46,620 nt of DNA from a bacterium (GTDB lineage: Bacteria; Krumholzibacteriota; Krumholzibacteriia; LZORAL124-64-63), in NCBI GenBank assembly GCA_020440705.1, contig JAGRNP010000021.1, positions 1 through 46,620 of the forward strand, written 5' to 3'. How positions within the stretch are numbered: the stretch's first letter is position 1; each line of letters starts with the position of its first letter. This document shows, piece after piece, positions 40,210-46,620 of the stretch. The notes beneath the pieces were generated by a model that did no database searches, was not told where the DNA came from, and saw nothing but the letters and a program-made list of their open reading frames with translations. A program made the position numbers and the translations under genes.

Positions 40210-41569
40210 CGGGGCGCCCAGCGAGCACGAGCACGCCGACGACCGACACCGCCAGACCCGGGAAGATCGCCTCGACGCCGAGCCACGACGACCCCCGCCC
40301 GAGCACCATCCACCCTCCCGCCGCGAGGCCCGCCGCCGCCATCGTCCACACGATGCGCCGCCCCCCCACCGGCCGCCCCAGCTGGGCCAGGCCCAGGGGC
40401 AGCAGCAGCACCGGCGTGCCCACCGAGCCGAGCAGCTTCCACAGGGTGATGACCGACCCCGACCACAGCGCCAGGCCGATCGCCACCGCCGCCGTGCCCA
40501 GCAGGCTCCAGCGGATCACGCCGAGGCCGGCGTCCTCGCCGGTTTCGCCCCGCCAGCGCCCGATCACGTCGCGCCCCAGGGTGATCGCCCCGATGAAGGC
40601 GTAGCTGTCGACCGTCGACATGATCGTGGCCAGCAGACCCACCGTGAAGAGCCCGTGCCACGCCCCCGGCAGGACGTGCGCCGCCAGGGCGGGGAAGGCC
40701 TGCACCGGATCGGCCAGGTCGGGCAGCAGGGCCCGGGCGTAGAGCCCGGCGGTGGTGGTCAGGAAGTCGAAGCAGATCCAGAACCCGATGGCCAGCAGGA
40801 TGCCGCGCCGGGCCGTGGCCTCGCTCTGCGCCGCGTAGCAGCGCTGGTAGAAGGCGGGCTCCACCAGGGTGCTCAGGGCGATCACGTACCACACGGCCAC
40901 GGCCTGCCAGCCCAGCCCGCCGTCCCACGCCAGATGGCCGGACGGCAGCGCGCCGCGCAGGAACGCCGCCCCGCCGAAGCGCGCCACGCACACGGGCACC
41001 AGCACCAGGAAGCCCGCGAACATGAGCACGAACTGCACCATGTCCGTCGCCACCACCGCGCGCAGGCCACCGCGGAACACGTAGCTCACCGACAGGGCCG
41101 TGCCCAGCACCACGCCCACCCACACCGGCAGCCCCGTGGCGAAGGCCAGCAGCACCCCGAGCATGAGCACGTAGGCCGCCGGCGCCGTCATCACGAAGAG
41201 CACGGCGGCGCCGAGCAGGGCCGCCGGCCGGCCGTAGTGCGTCTCGAGCAGGTCGGGCACCGTGAGCACGCCGCTGCGCCGGGCGCGGCGGGCCAGCACG
41301 AGGGCGAAGACGGCGGCGTACAGGTAGTAGGGCACGCCGAACACGAGCCAGTTGCTCACCCCGTACGACCAGGTGTACTCGCCCACGCCGAGGATGCCGC
41401 CGTACCAGGTCGTGACCAGCGAGGCGGTGAAGGCGGGCAGGGTGAGGCGGCGTCCGGCCACGATGTAGTCGGTGGCGCCGGTGGCCGGACGGCGGAAGAG
41501 CCGCAGCACCACGAAGAGCAGGAAGGCCAGGTAGACCAGGCCCGCGAGGAAATCGGAGCCGGCGGTCAT
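40187..41569 (-). CDS. sodium:solute symporter family protein, predicted thiamine (or precursor) transporter
   Basis: This 460-residue inner-membrane protein has about 12-13 hydrophobic helices. SSS-family hallmarks include DYIVAGRRLTLPAFTASLVTTWYGG near the N-terminus (helix 1 sodium site), EPAFYQRCYAA and LLATIMSTVDSYAF. It is the last gene of the riboswitch-controlled operon, 1 nt after the thiamine pyrophosphokinase gene. Family membership is clear from sequence. The substrate is inferred from context: the only other genes of the unit are a TonB receptor and the kinase that acts on thiamine, so thiamine uptake is the simplest reading. It would replace the PnuT transporter found in similar operons of Bacteroidetes. 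Confidence 0.88.
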   Translation of the reverse strand: MTAGSDFLAGLVYLAFLLFVVLRLFRRPATGATDYIVAGRRLTLPAFTASLVTTWYGGILGVGEYTWSYGVSNWLVFGVPYYLYAAVFALVLARRARRSGVLTVPDLLETHYGRPAALLGAAVLFVMTAPAAYVLMLGVLLAFATGLPVWVGVVLGTALSVSYVFRGGLRAVVATDMVQFVLMFAGFLVLVPVCVARFGGAAFLRGALPSGHLAWDGGLGWQAVAVWYVIALSTLVEPAFYQRCYAAQSEATARRGILLAIGFWICFDFLTTTAGLYARALLPDLADPVQAFPALAAHVLPGAWHGLFTVGLLATIMSTVDSYAFIGAITLGRDVIGRWRGETGEDAGLGVIRWSLLGTAAVAIGLALWSGSVITLWKLLGSVGTPVLLLPLGLAQLGRPVGGRRIVWTMAAAGLAAGGWMVLGRGSSWLGVEAIFPGLAVSVVGVLVLAGRPGDRGPSG

Positions 41570-41570
41570 C

Positions 41571-42299
41571 TCACTCGCCGTCCGCCTCGTCCTCGACGTA
41601 CGCGGGGCCCACTTCGCGGTCGACCGAGACGAGCAGCGGCCCGTCGCCCACCGTGATCAGCAGCGGGCTCATGGTGACCCGGTTGCCGATGGTGGCCATG
41701 CCGCCCGGCACGAGGGTCTCGCCCAGGAGCGGGAACTCGGCCCCCTCGATGGTCACGCCGGGCACCGGTCCGGCCAGGGGCAGCACCGAGAACTTCGTGC
41801 CGAGCGGGATCTCCCACGAAACGCTCGTGCCGGGACGCAGCCGCACCGTGTCGGCGTGGTGACCGGCCACGCAGAGCCGCAGGCGGTCGGCGAAGCGCTC
41901 GAGCAGCTGCACGTTGAACAGGGTGTGGTCGAGCCGCCAGCCGGTGGCCCCGAGCAGCACGGCCTCCTCGTAGCCCTCGGCGGCCAGGTACAGCAGGGCC
42001 TTCTCGCTGTCGGTGGTGTGCTGGTCGGCCACCTGCAGGAAGCGCGGACCTTCGCGGCCGCCGAGCAGGCGTCCGGCCAGGGAATCGAAGTCGCCGATGA
42101 CGACGTCCGGGACGCGCGGCAGGTGGTGGTACGGGTGCCCGGCCGCATCGGTGCAGACGAAGAGCTCGGCTCCCTGCAGCCAGTAGGCGAGCAGTTCGTC
42201 GGGCGGCGGCGGGCCGTCGCACAGGACGACGGCCCGCGGACCGCGCTTGGGAAAGATCGGGCAGGCGGCGCCGCCCTGGACGGGTTCGTAGGTGCTCAT
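41571..42299 (-). CDS. thiamine pyrophosphokinase
   Basis: This 242-residue protein transfers pyrophosphate from ATP to thiamine, giving thiamine pyrophosphate. Typical elements are FVCTDAAGHPYHHLPRVPD, the metal-binding VIGDFDSL, DQHTTDSEKALLYL and LLGATGWRLDHTL, followed by the small beta domain with IGNRVT. It overlaps the receptor stop by 1 nt (TGATG), and the symporter starts 1 nt after its stop, so all three genes are co-transcribed. In related operons this gene is called tnr3 or thiN. The product is the ligand of the riboswitch upstream. Confidence 0.92.
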   Translation of the reverse strand: MSTYEPVQGGAACPIFPKRGPRAVVLCDGPPPPDELLAYWLQGAELFVCTDAAGHPYHHLPRVPDVVIGDFDSLAGRLLGGREGPRFLQVADQHTTDSEKALLYLAAEGYEEAVLLGATGWRLDHTLFNVQLLERFADRLRLCVAGHHADTVRLRPGTSVSWEIPLGTKFSVLPLAGPVPGVTIEGAEFPLLGETLVPGGMATIGNRVTMSPLLITVGDGPLLVSVDREVGPAYVEDEADGE

Positions 42300-44533
42300 C
42301 AGAAGCTGCAGTCGACTCCGACGACGAAGTTGCGCCCCGCGGCCGGGGTGTAGTGGTTCTCACCGTACCAGTATCCCCACGTTTCGTACTCCGTGTCAGC
42401 AACATTCCGCAGGTGCACGAAGCCGCGGCAGCCGGTGAGGGCCGGAGTCAGGGCGCCCAGTTCGGCCCACAGCGACAGGTCGACCGTCGTCCAGGGATCG
42501 ATCACCCGCCCGGGCTCGCCCGAGTTGTCGAGGGCCTGCTCGCCGGTGTGGCGCAGGCGCACGCGGGTGCGGAGCGGGCCGGACCACTGCGCCGACCAGT
42601 CGGCCATGACGAGGCTCTCGGGGAAGAGCGCGATGCGGTTGCCGGAGTAGTCGGAGACGGTCCCGTCCCAGTCGTGGAAGATGAACTCCTCGAAGCGGTC
42701 CCAGCTGCGCGACGCCGCCAGGACGAACGCGTGCCGCTCGCCCGCGACCGCCCGCACCTCGAGCTCGAGCCCCTTGTGTTCCGTCCGGCCGGCGTTGCCG
42801 CGGATGCCGCTGCCGTCCTCGCCCACGCCGCCGTAGGGCACGATCTCGTTGGTGAAGTCCATGAAGTAGCCGCCCAGCGAGAACGCCACCCGCGGCGTGC
42901 GCCAGGAGACGCCCAGCTCGTAGTCGACGACCTTCTCCTCCTTCACGTCCGGGTTGGACCACCTGACGTAGTCGATGCCGCCGTCGGCCCTGTGCACGTG
43001 GAGGCTGTCGGCGAACAGGGGCCGCACCCCCAGGTCCGACCCGCTCAGCCAGGTGTCGAAGAGCTCGCCGTCGGTGGGCTCGCGGTGGTTCACACCCACC
43101 GAGCCATACATCTGCAGCGCGCCGCCCCCCACCGGGCCGGCATCGAAGTTGATGGCTCCCTTGGGGTTGAAGAAGTCCCAGTCGGCGGTGTACTGGTGGC
43201 GGTCGGCGCCGGTGAAGTTGCCCACCTCCTCCTGCATGAACTCGTACGACTTGTGCTGGTAGTGCAGTTCGCCGGTCAGGGTCAGGGCGCCGGCGGTCCA
43301 GCGCTGGTTCGCGTAGAGCGACCAGGCGTCCTTGTCGCCGGTGTACTGGTGGTACTTGAAGCCGTCGACGAAGTCGTCCGGCGTGAAGCCCTCGGCCCAG
43401 AGCACCTCGCCCCAGTGGTCCGAGTGGAACGTGTACCAGTCGCCGCCCACGAGCAGGCGCCGGCCCTCGCCCTGGTCCCACTGCAGGTGGGGCACCCAGC
43501 CCGTGTGCTCCTTGCGCACCCACTTCTGCCGGATCAGGTCGAGCGTCGTCGAGTCGGTCACGCCCGGCAGCGTGTCCAGGGCGAAGGCCGCCGCATCGGC
43601 CCCCCACTTGTAGTTCTCGTAGAACCCCTCGCCCCGGATGTGATAGACGCGGTTCGTCAGCTGCACCGTGTCGGACAGGTACCACGTGCTGTGCAGCTCG
43701 TAGTGCGGCTGCCGGAAGTCGTCCACGGCGTTGTGATAGGTCTCGAGATTCGCGCGCCGGTTCTCGCGCAGCAGCGACTCGGGCACGGCGTCCCACGCGT
43801 GGTGGGTGACCTCGCGCCCGGTGTAGATGTTCGCCCGGGTCGAGGTGTTCTCCGTGTCGTACTGGCCGCTCCAGAAGAAGCCCCAGCCGTCGTGGCCGCT
43901 GCGATCGCGGTAGCCGTCGCTCTCCTGGCGCGAGAGGCGGAAGGACGAGCGGAAGCCGCTGCCGGCGACATCGCCGGTCTGGTACCGGATCATCTGCCGC
44001 TGGGTGCCGTAGCTGCCGAAGTTCAGGGAGGCCATGCCGCCGGGTTTCGCCGCCAGATCACGCGAGACGATGTTCACGGTGCCGCCGATGGCCGTCATGC
44101 CGCCCACGGCATTGGTCACGCCCCGCTGCACCTGGATGTCCTGGATGCTGGCGCCGAGATCGGGCAGGTCGACCCACCAGATCTGGTGGTCCTCGGGGTC
44201 GTTGAAGGGGATCCCGTTGAAGAGCACGCCGACCCGGCGCTGGTCGAAGCCGCGGATCTTCAGGTACGAGTAGCCGAGCCCGTTGCCGGCGTCGCTGTAG
44301 GCGAAGACGCCCGGCACGCCCTGCAGCAGGAGCGGCAGCTCGAGATCGGGCTCGCGCCGCTCCAGTTCCGCGTGGGAGATGTCGGTGACGTTGAGGCGGG
44401 TGTTCCCGTCGTAGCGTGACTCGGTCACGACCACGTCGGCGTCGCGGTAGGTGCGGTCGTCCTGGGCGGCGGCCCCGGTCCAGGGCGCCGCGGCCATGGC
44501 CACGGCCACGGCGAAAAGCAGGTTGCGTGTCAT
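42299..44533 (-). CDS. TonB-dependent outer-membrane receptor, predicted thiamine uptake
   Basis: This 744-residue receptor has a signal peptide of about 24 residues (ending GAAA). A plug domain (about 30-155) contains ADVVVTESR (TonB-box-like and plug start), LLLQGVPGVFAYSD, LKIRGFDQRRVGVLFNGIPFND and the GGTVNIVSR end. A 22-strand-type barrel ends in a terminal Phe. The start ATG 44533 with GAGGTG upstream is chosen because a longer frame begins inside the riboswitch terminator. Control by a TPP riboswitch makes thiamine or a thiamine phosphate the likely ligand. Confidence 0.93.
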   Translation of the reverse strand: MTRNLLFAVAVAMAAAPWTGAAAQDDRTYRDADVVVTESRYDGNTRLNVTDISHAELERREPDLELPLLLQGVPGVFAYSDAGNGLGYSYLKIRGFDQRRVGVLFNGIPFNDPEDHQIWWVDLPDLGASIQDIQVQRGVTNAVGGMTAIGGTVNIVSRDLAAKPGGMASLNFGSYGTQRQMIRYQTGDVAGSGFRSSFRLSRQESDGYRDRSGHDGWGFFWSGQYDTENTSTRANIYTGREVTHHAWDAVPESLLRENRRANLETYHNAVDDFRQPHYELHSTWYLSDTVQLTNRVYHIRGEGFYENYKWGADAAAFALDTLPGVTDSTTLDLIRQKWVRKEHTGWVPHLQWDQGEGRRLLVGGDWYTFHSDHWGEVLWAEGFTPDDFVDGFKYHQYTGDKDAWSLYANQRWTAGALTLTGELHYQHKSYEFMQEEVGNFTGADRHQYTADWDFFNPKGAINFDAGPVGGGALQMYGSVGVNHREPTDGELFDTWLSGSDLGVRPLFADSLHVHRADGGIDYVRWSNPDVKEEKVVDYELGVSWRTPRVAFSLGGYFMDFTNEIVPYGGVGEDGSGIRGNAGRTEHKGLELEVRAVAGERHAFVLAASRSWDRFEEFIFHDWDGTVSDYSGNRIALFPESLVMADWSAQWSGPLRTRVRLRHTGEQALDNSGEPGRVIDPWTTVDLSLWAELGALTPALTGCRGFVHLRNVADTEYETWGYWYGENHYTPAAGRNFVVGVDCSF

Positions 44534-44581
44534 GTCTGGCACCTCGTAAGGTTCGCCAGCCGGTGGGAGTCGCAAGGCAAC

Positions 44582-44613
44582 AAAAAAGGCGCTCCCGTCG
44601 ATTCGGAAGCGCC
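44582..44613 (-). terminator. riboswitch-associated intrinsic terminator
   Basis: A hairpin pairs GGCGCT (44588-44593) with AGCGCC (44608-44613) and CCG with CGG, with one mismatch and a 6-nt loop. On the minus strand it is followed by six T (complement of 44582-44587). It lies between the aptamer and the receptor start codon. A GCCGCATGCGGC palindrome (44611-44622) overlaps its 5' arm and may form the alternative structure. Confidence 0.88.
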
Positions 44614-44622
44614 GCATGCGGC

Positions 44623-44722
44623 CCGTTTCCCTACGCCGGCATGATCCGGTTCAGGTTCCAAGGGTGTTTCTCAGGCCTTCGATGCCCCGGCATTGTCTCG
44701 GCGGGACGGCCACCCCTAACGG
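44623..44722 (-). ncRNA. TPP riboswitch (THI element)
   Basis: The minus strand carries the conserved TPP aptamer. P1 is formed by CCGTT (44718-44722) with AACGG (44623-44627). TAGGGGTG follows P1, CCTGAGA marks the pyrimidine-binding arm, ACCC closes P2, GAACCTGA and GGATCATGCCGGCGTAGGGA complete the pyrophosphate arm. The aptamer begins about where transcription from the adjacent promoter would start, and is followed by an intrinsic terminator. High TPP should therefore stop transcription of the receptor, kinase and symporter genes. Confidence 0.95.
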
Positions 44723-44730
44723 TCGCCACG

Positions 44731-44759
44731 ACCATAGCTCCCGCCGGGCCGGGAGTCAA
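44731..44759 (-). promoter_or_regulatory. sigma70 promoter of the thiamine operon
   Basis: On the minus strand TTGACT (44754-44759, five of six) and TATGGT (44731-44736) are 17 bp apart. The start of transcription would fall near 44723, just at the base of the aptamer. This is the best promoter match in the window. Confidence 0.75.
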
Positions 44760-44831
44760 AAACTTAAGCGGATCCCCCGCGCAGCCGATAGGTTCGACGC
44801 CCGCGAGCCGCCATCACGAAAGCGAGATCCC

Positions 44832-45593
44832 ATCCCGACCCGCCACCCACTCCGGATCCTCCTCGTCGTCGCGATGCTCGCCGCCGTGTCGGCCCCGCTT
44901 CGCTCGGCCCGGGCCGCCGCCGCCCCCGCGGATTCCCTGCCGCAGCCATCGGCCCTCGAGAACACCCTCGGCCTCGACTTCTCGTCGTTCACCTCGACAC
45001 GCTCGCTGGTGACGCTCGGACTCGGCGCCGGCCTCGCGGCCTGGGCCTGGGAGGAGACCGACGAGAACTTCCCGCCCCTGAAGGAGGCCCTCGACAAGTC
45101 CTTCCTCGACCCCTTTCTCGATTTCGGCAACCTCTACGGCAGCGGCCTGGTGGTGGGGGGCGGCTCGGCCGCGCTCATCGGACTCGGCCGGGCCACGGGC
45201 AACGAGGGGATGGCGACGACCGGCACCGACCTGGCCCGCGCCTTCGTGCACTCGGCGGCGCTCTGCTGGGTCCTGAAGGTCTCGGTGAACCGCACCCGGC
45301 CGTCGGGCGGGCCCTACTCGTTCCCCTCCGGCCACACGACGTCGGCCTTCAGCACCGTCGCCCCGGTCTGGCACCACGCCGGCTGGGGGCCGGGACTGGG
45401 CGCCACCGTGGCGGCCACCCTCGCCGGCATCGGCCGCATGGAGGAAAACCGCCACTACCTGTCCGACGTGATCGCCGGCGCGGTCCTGGGCCTGGTCACG
45501 GGCTGGGCCGTGATCGACCACCGCCGCGAGTTGGAACTCCTCGACCATGTGGTCGTGGGCGGCGACGTGATCGGGCTGGCCTGGCGGTTCTGA
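44832..45593 (+). CDS. PAP2-family membrane-associated phosphatase
   Basis: This is a phosphatase of the PAP2 superfamily, about 253 residues. All three motifs are present: KVSVNRTRP, PSGHTTSAFS and RMEENRHYLSDV. They form a histidine phosphatase site acting on lipid phosphates or pyrophosphates, probably facing the periplasm. The start is uncertain. The only in-frame standard codons either lie in the opposite-strand riboswitch (ATG 44616) or cut the signal peptide (ATG 44874). The codon ATC at 44832 follows an AAAGCGAG ribosome-like site and would give a full signal peptide, PTRHPLRILLVVAML... ending SARA, so it is used here. A sequencing error or rare initiation codon is possible. Confidence 0.85.
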   Translation: MPTRHPLRILLVVAMLAAVSAPLRSARAAAAPADSLPQPSALENTLGLDFSSFTSTRSLVTLGLGAGLAAWAWEETDENFPPLKEALDKSFLDPFLDFGNLYGSGLVVGGGSAALIGLGRATGNEGMATTGTDLARAFVHSAALCWVLKVSVNRTRPSGGPYSFPSGHTTSAFSTVAPVWHHAGWGPGLGATVAATLAGIGRMEENRHYLSDVIAGAVLGLVTGWAVIDHRRELELLDHVVVGGDVIGLAWRF

Positions 45594-45620
45594 GAACGCC
45601 CCGCGGACCGGTGCCCATCC

Positions 45621-46073
45621 TCAGGCCTCCCGCCTGACCGCGTTCACCAACTCATCCAGCTTCTGCAGGAACAGCGAGCGGTCCTTCGGCGCGAAGGGCG
45701 GCGGCCCGCCGGTCATGACCCCCTGGTCGCGCAGCATGGTCGCCAGATGGCGTCCCGCCAGGGCGTCGCCCACGTTGGCGTCGGTGAACTCCCGCCCCTT
45801 GTGTCCCAGCACCCGCGCCCCCTTGTCCAGGCAACGCGCCGCCAGGGGAATGTCGCCCGTGATCACGATGTCGTGGCGCTCGACGTGCGCGACGATCCAG
45901 TCGTCGGCGGCGTCCGGACCGTCCGGTACCACCTCCAGGCGCACCGACGGTCCACCCGGGTGGTTCATCCAGGAGTTGGCCACCAGGGTCACGCCCAGCC
46001 CGTAGCGCCCGGCCACCTTGTAGACCTCGTTCTTCACCGGGCAGGCGTCGGCATCGATGTACACGTGCAGCAA
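45621..46073 (-). CDS. YaiI/YqxD family (DUF188) protein
   Basis: This 150-residue protein matches the usual YaiI length. The N-terminus HVYIDADACPVK is the family signature, followed by LVANSW, DIVITGDIPLAARCL and the end MTGGPPPFAPKDRSLFLQKL. The fold is PIN-like with conserved acidic residues, suggesting a nuclease, but the function is unproven. Start TTG 46073 has AGGAAG 6 nt upstream; a longer frame to 46178 lacks family similarity. It is convergent with the PAP2 gene, with a 27-bp gap. Confidence 0.9.
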   Translation of the reverse strand: MLHVYIDADACPVKNEVYKVAGRYGLGVTLVANSWMNHPGGPSVRLEVVPDGPDAADDWIVAHVERHDIVITGDIPLAARCLDKGARVLGHKGREFTDANVGDALAGRHLATMLRDQGVMTGGPPPFAPKDRSLFLQKLDELVNAVRREA

Positions 46074-46123
46074 CAGCGGCTTCCTTCCTGCCTGAACCTT
46101 CCGTTCGGGCCCTCGGTGCAAAC

Positions 46124-46162
46124 TAAAGTTTTCCCTTAATTCTGAAAGTCGATGCGCGATAA
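46124..46162 (+). promoter_or_regulatory. AT-rich region with sigma28-like elements
   Basis: TAAAGTTT (46124-46131) matches the flagellar sigma28 -35, and CGCGATAA (46155-46162) resembles its -10 (six of eight). The spacing is 23 bp instead of about 11, so this is only a hint of a promoter for the membrane sensor at 46213. Confidence 0.2.
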
Positions 46163-46212
46163 CCAAGACGATCGCCATGACATGCCCATCTTCGATGCTA
46201 TGAGGTCACCGC

Positions 46213-46620
46213 ATGCTCCCGACCATCAAGTCCCGACTGATCGCCGCGTTCGGCGCCATCGTCGCCCTCCTGGCCCTGACGACCCTCGTCGCCGACCGCC
46301 AGATCACGGCGACGACCCGCACCACCGAGGAGCTCGTCGGGCCCTATTGGAGCACGGCCGACCACCTGATGGAAGCGAGCATCCGCATCCGCGAGCATTC
46401 GCGCACCGTCCTGAATCCGGGCTTCGAACTCGACCGCAAGGCCTTCGAGCGGACCTACGAGGACGAACTCCAGGAATTGGCCGCCGGCTTCGGCGAAACC
46501 GCCCTGCCCCCGGCCACCGTGGCCGAGATCCGCGCCGGGCTCGAACGCCTGCGCACCACCTACCGCGTGCCCCTCGAGACGGCCACCCTGCCCGGCGAGC
46601 GCATGGAAGTCGCCGACGCG
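46213..46620 (+). CDS. membrane sensor protein, N-terminal part (chemoreceptor or histidine kinase)
   Basis: 136 codons are visible before the window ends. A short n-region MLPTIKSRL precedes a transmembrane helix at about residues 8-27 (AFGAIVALLALTTLV). A helical, charged region follows that resembles a periplasmic four-helix-bundle sensor domain. The signalling domain lies beyond the edge, so methyl-accepting chemotaxis protein and sensor histidine kinase cannot be separated. The ATG has TGAGGT about 6 nt upstream. Confidence 0.65.
   Translation, partial: MLPTIKSRLIAAFGAIVALLALTTLVADRQITATTRTTEELVGPYWSTADHLMEASIRIREHSRTVLNPGFELDRKAFERTYEDELQELAAGFGETALPPATVAEIRAGLERLRTTYRVPLETATLPGERMEVADA

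Noticed and set aside
44534-44617. N-terminal extension of the TonB receptor from ATG 44617
   Set aside because: It would translate the riboswitch terminator; ATG 44533 gives a proper signal peptide and ribosome site.
44616-44831. N-terminal extension of the PAP2 gene from ATG 44616
   Set aside because: It would translate the antisense of the TPP aptamer and place an arginine-rich tail before a normal signal peptide.
46124-46162. Flagellar sigma28 promoter as a firm call
   Set aside because: Both elements are present in part, but the spacer is about twice the normal length, so it is listed only at low confidence.
1-46620. CRISPR arrays, insertion sequences, rRNA, tRNA and att sites
   Set aside because: No regularly spaced repeats, transposase-like products, terminal inverted repeats or structural RNA genes were found on either strand by reading.

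Overview
The window is about 46.6 kb of very GC-rich bacterial chromosome with densely packed genes on both strands. Two large secreted proteins end in a C-terminal domain carrying a PNPFNP motif. With outer-membrane receptors and barrels, an abundance of lipoproteins, and an ECF sigma factor paired with a Ser/Thr kinase, this suggests a diderm of the FCB group, such as Krumholzibacteriota, Eisenbacteria or Latescibacterota. That placement is inference from protein style; there is no rRNA, tRNA, CRISPR array or insertion sequence to confirm it.

Layout. 1-767: N-terminal part of an AddB-like protein (minus strand, cut by the edge). 943-2825: a two-gene lipoprotein operon whose first gene is best read as a selenoprotein, with an in-frame TGA inside a UxxC redox motif. 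2942-5782: secreted subtilase with four PKD domains. 6158-17528: a ten-gene heme operon (hemC-D-B-L-E-N-H-G, a CcsA/HemX-like gene, hemA) encoding every step from glutamyl-tRNA to protoheme. 17615-18460: two tandem paralogous small secreted proteins with shared leader and terminator elements. 18837-20132: small lipoprotein and an MddA-like methanethiol S-methyltransferase. 20137-23540: ECF sigma factor and Ser/Thr kinase-TPR pair. 23740-29037: Tat-exported NAD-binding protein, secreted alpha/beta hydrolase, DUF3943 protein and a small barrel protein. 29059-33469: RND efflux pump with adaptor. 33645-39763: lipoprotein, glutaryl-CoA dehydrogenase, large secreted protein, lipoprotein. 40187-44759: TPP-riboswitch-controlled operon of TonB receptor, thiamine pyrophosphokinase and sodium:solute symporter. 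44832-46620: PAP2 phosphatase, YaiI/DUF188 protein and a truncated membrane sensor.

How the genes work together. The heme operon is a self-contained C5 pathway. The thiamine operon reads as outer-membrane capture, inner-membrane import and pyrophosphorylation under product feedback through the riboswitch. The sigma/kinase pair looks like a self-contained signalling unit. The most novel points are the probable selenoprotein, the predicted thiamine role of the symporter, and the duplicated small secreted protein family with its conserved non-coding elements.
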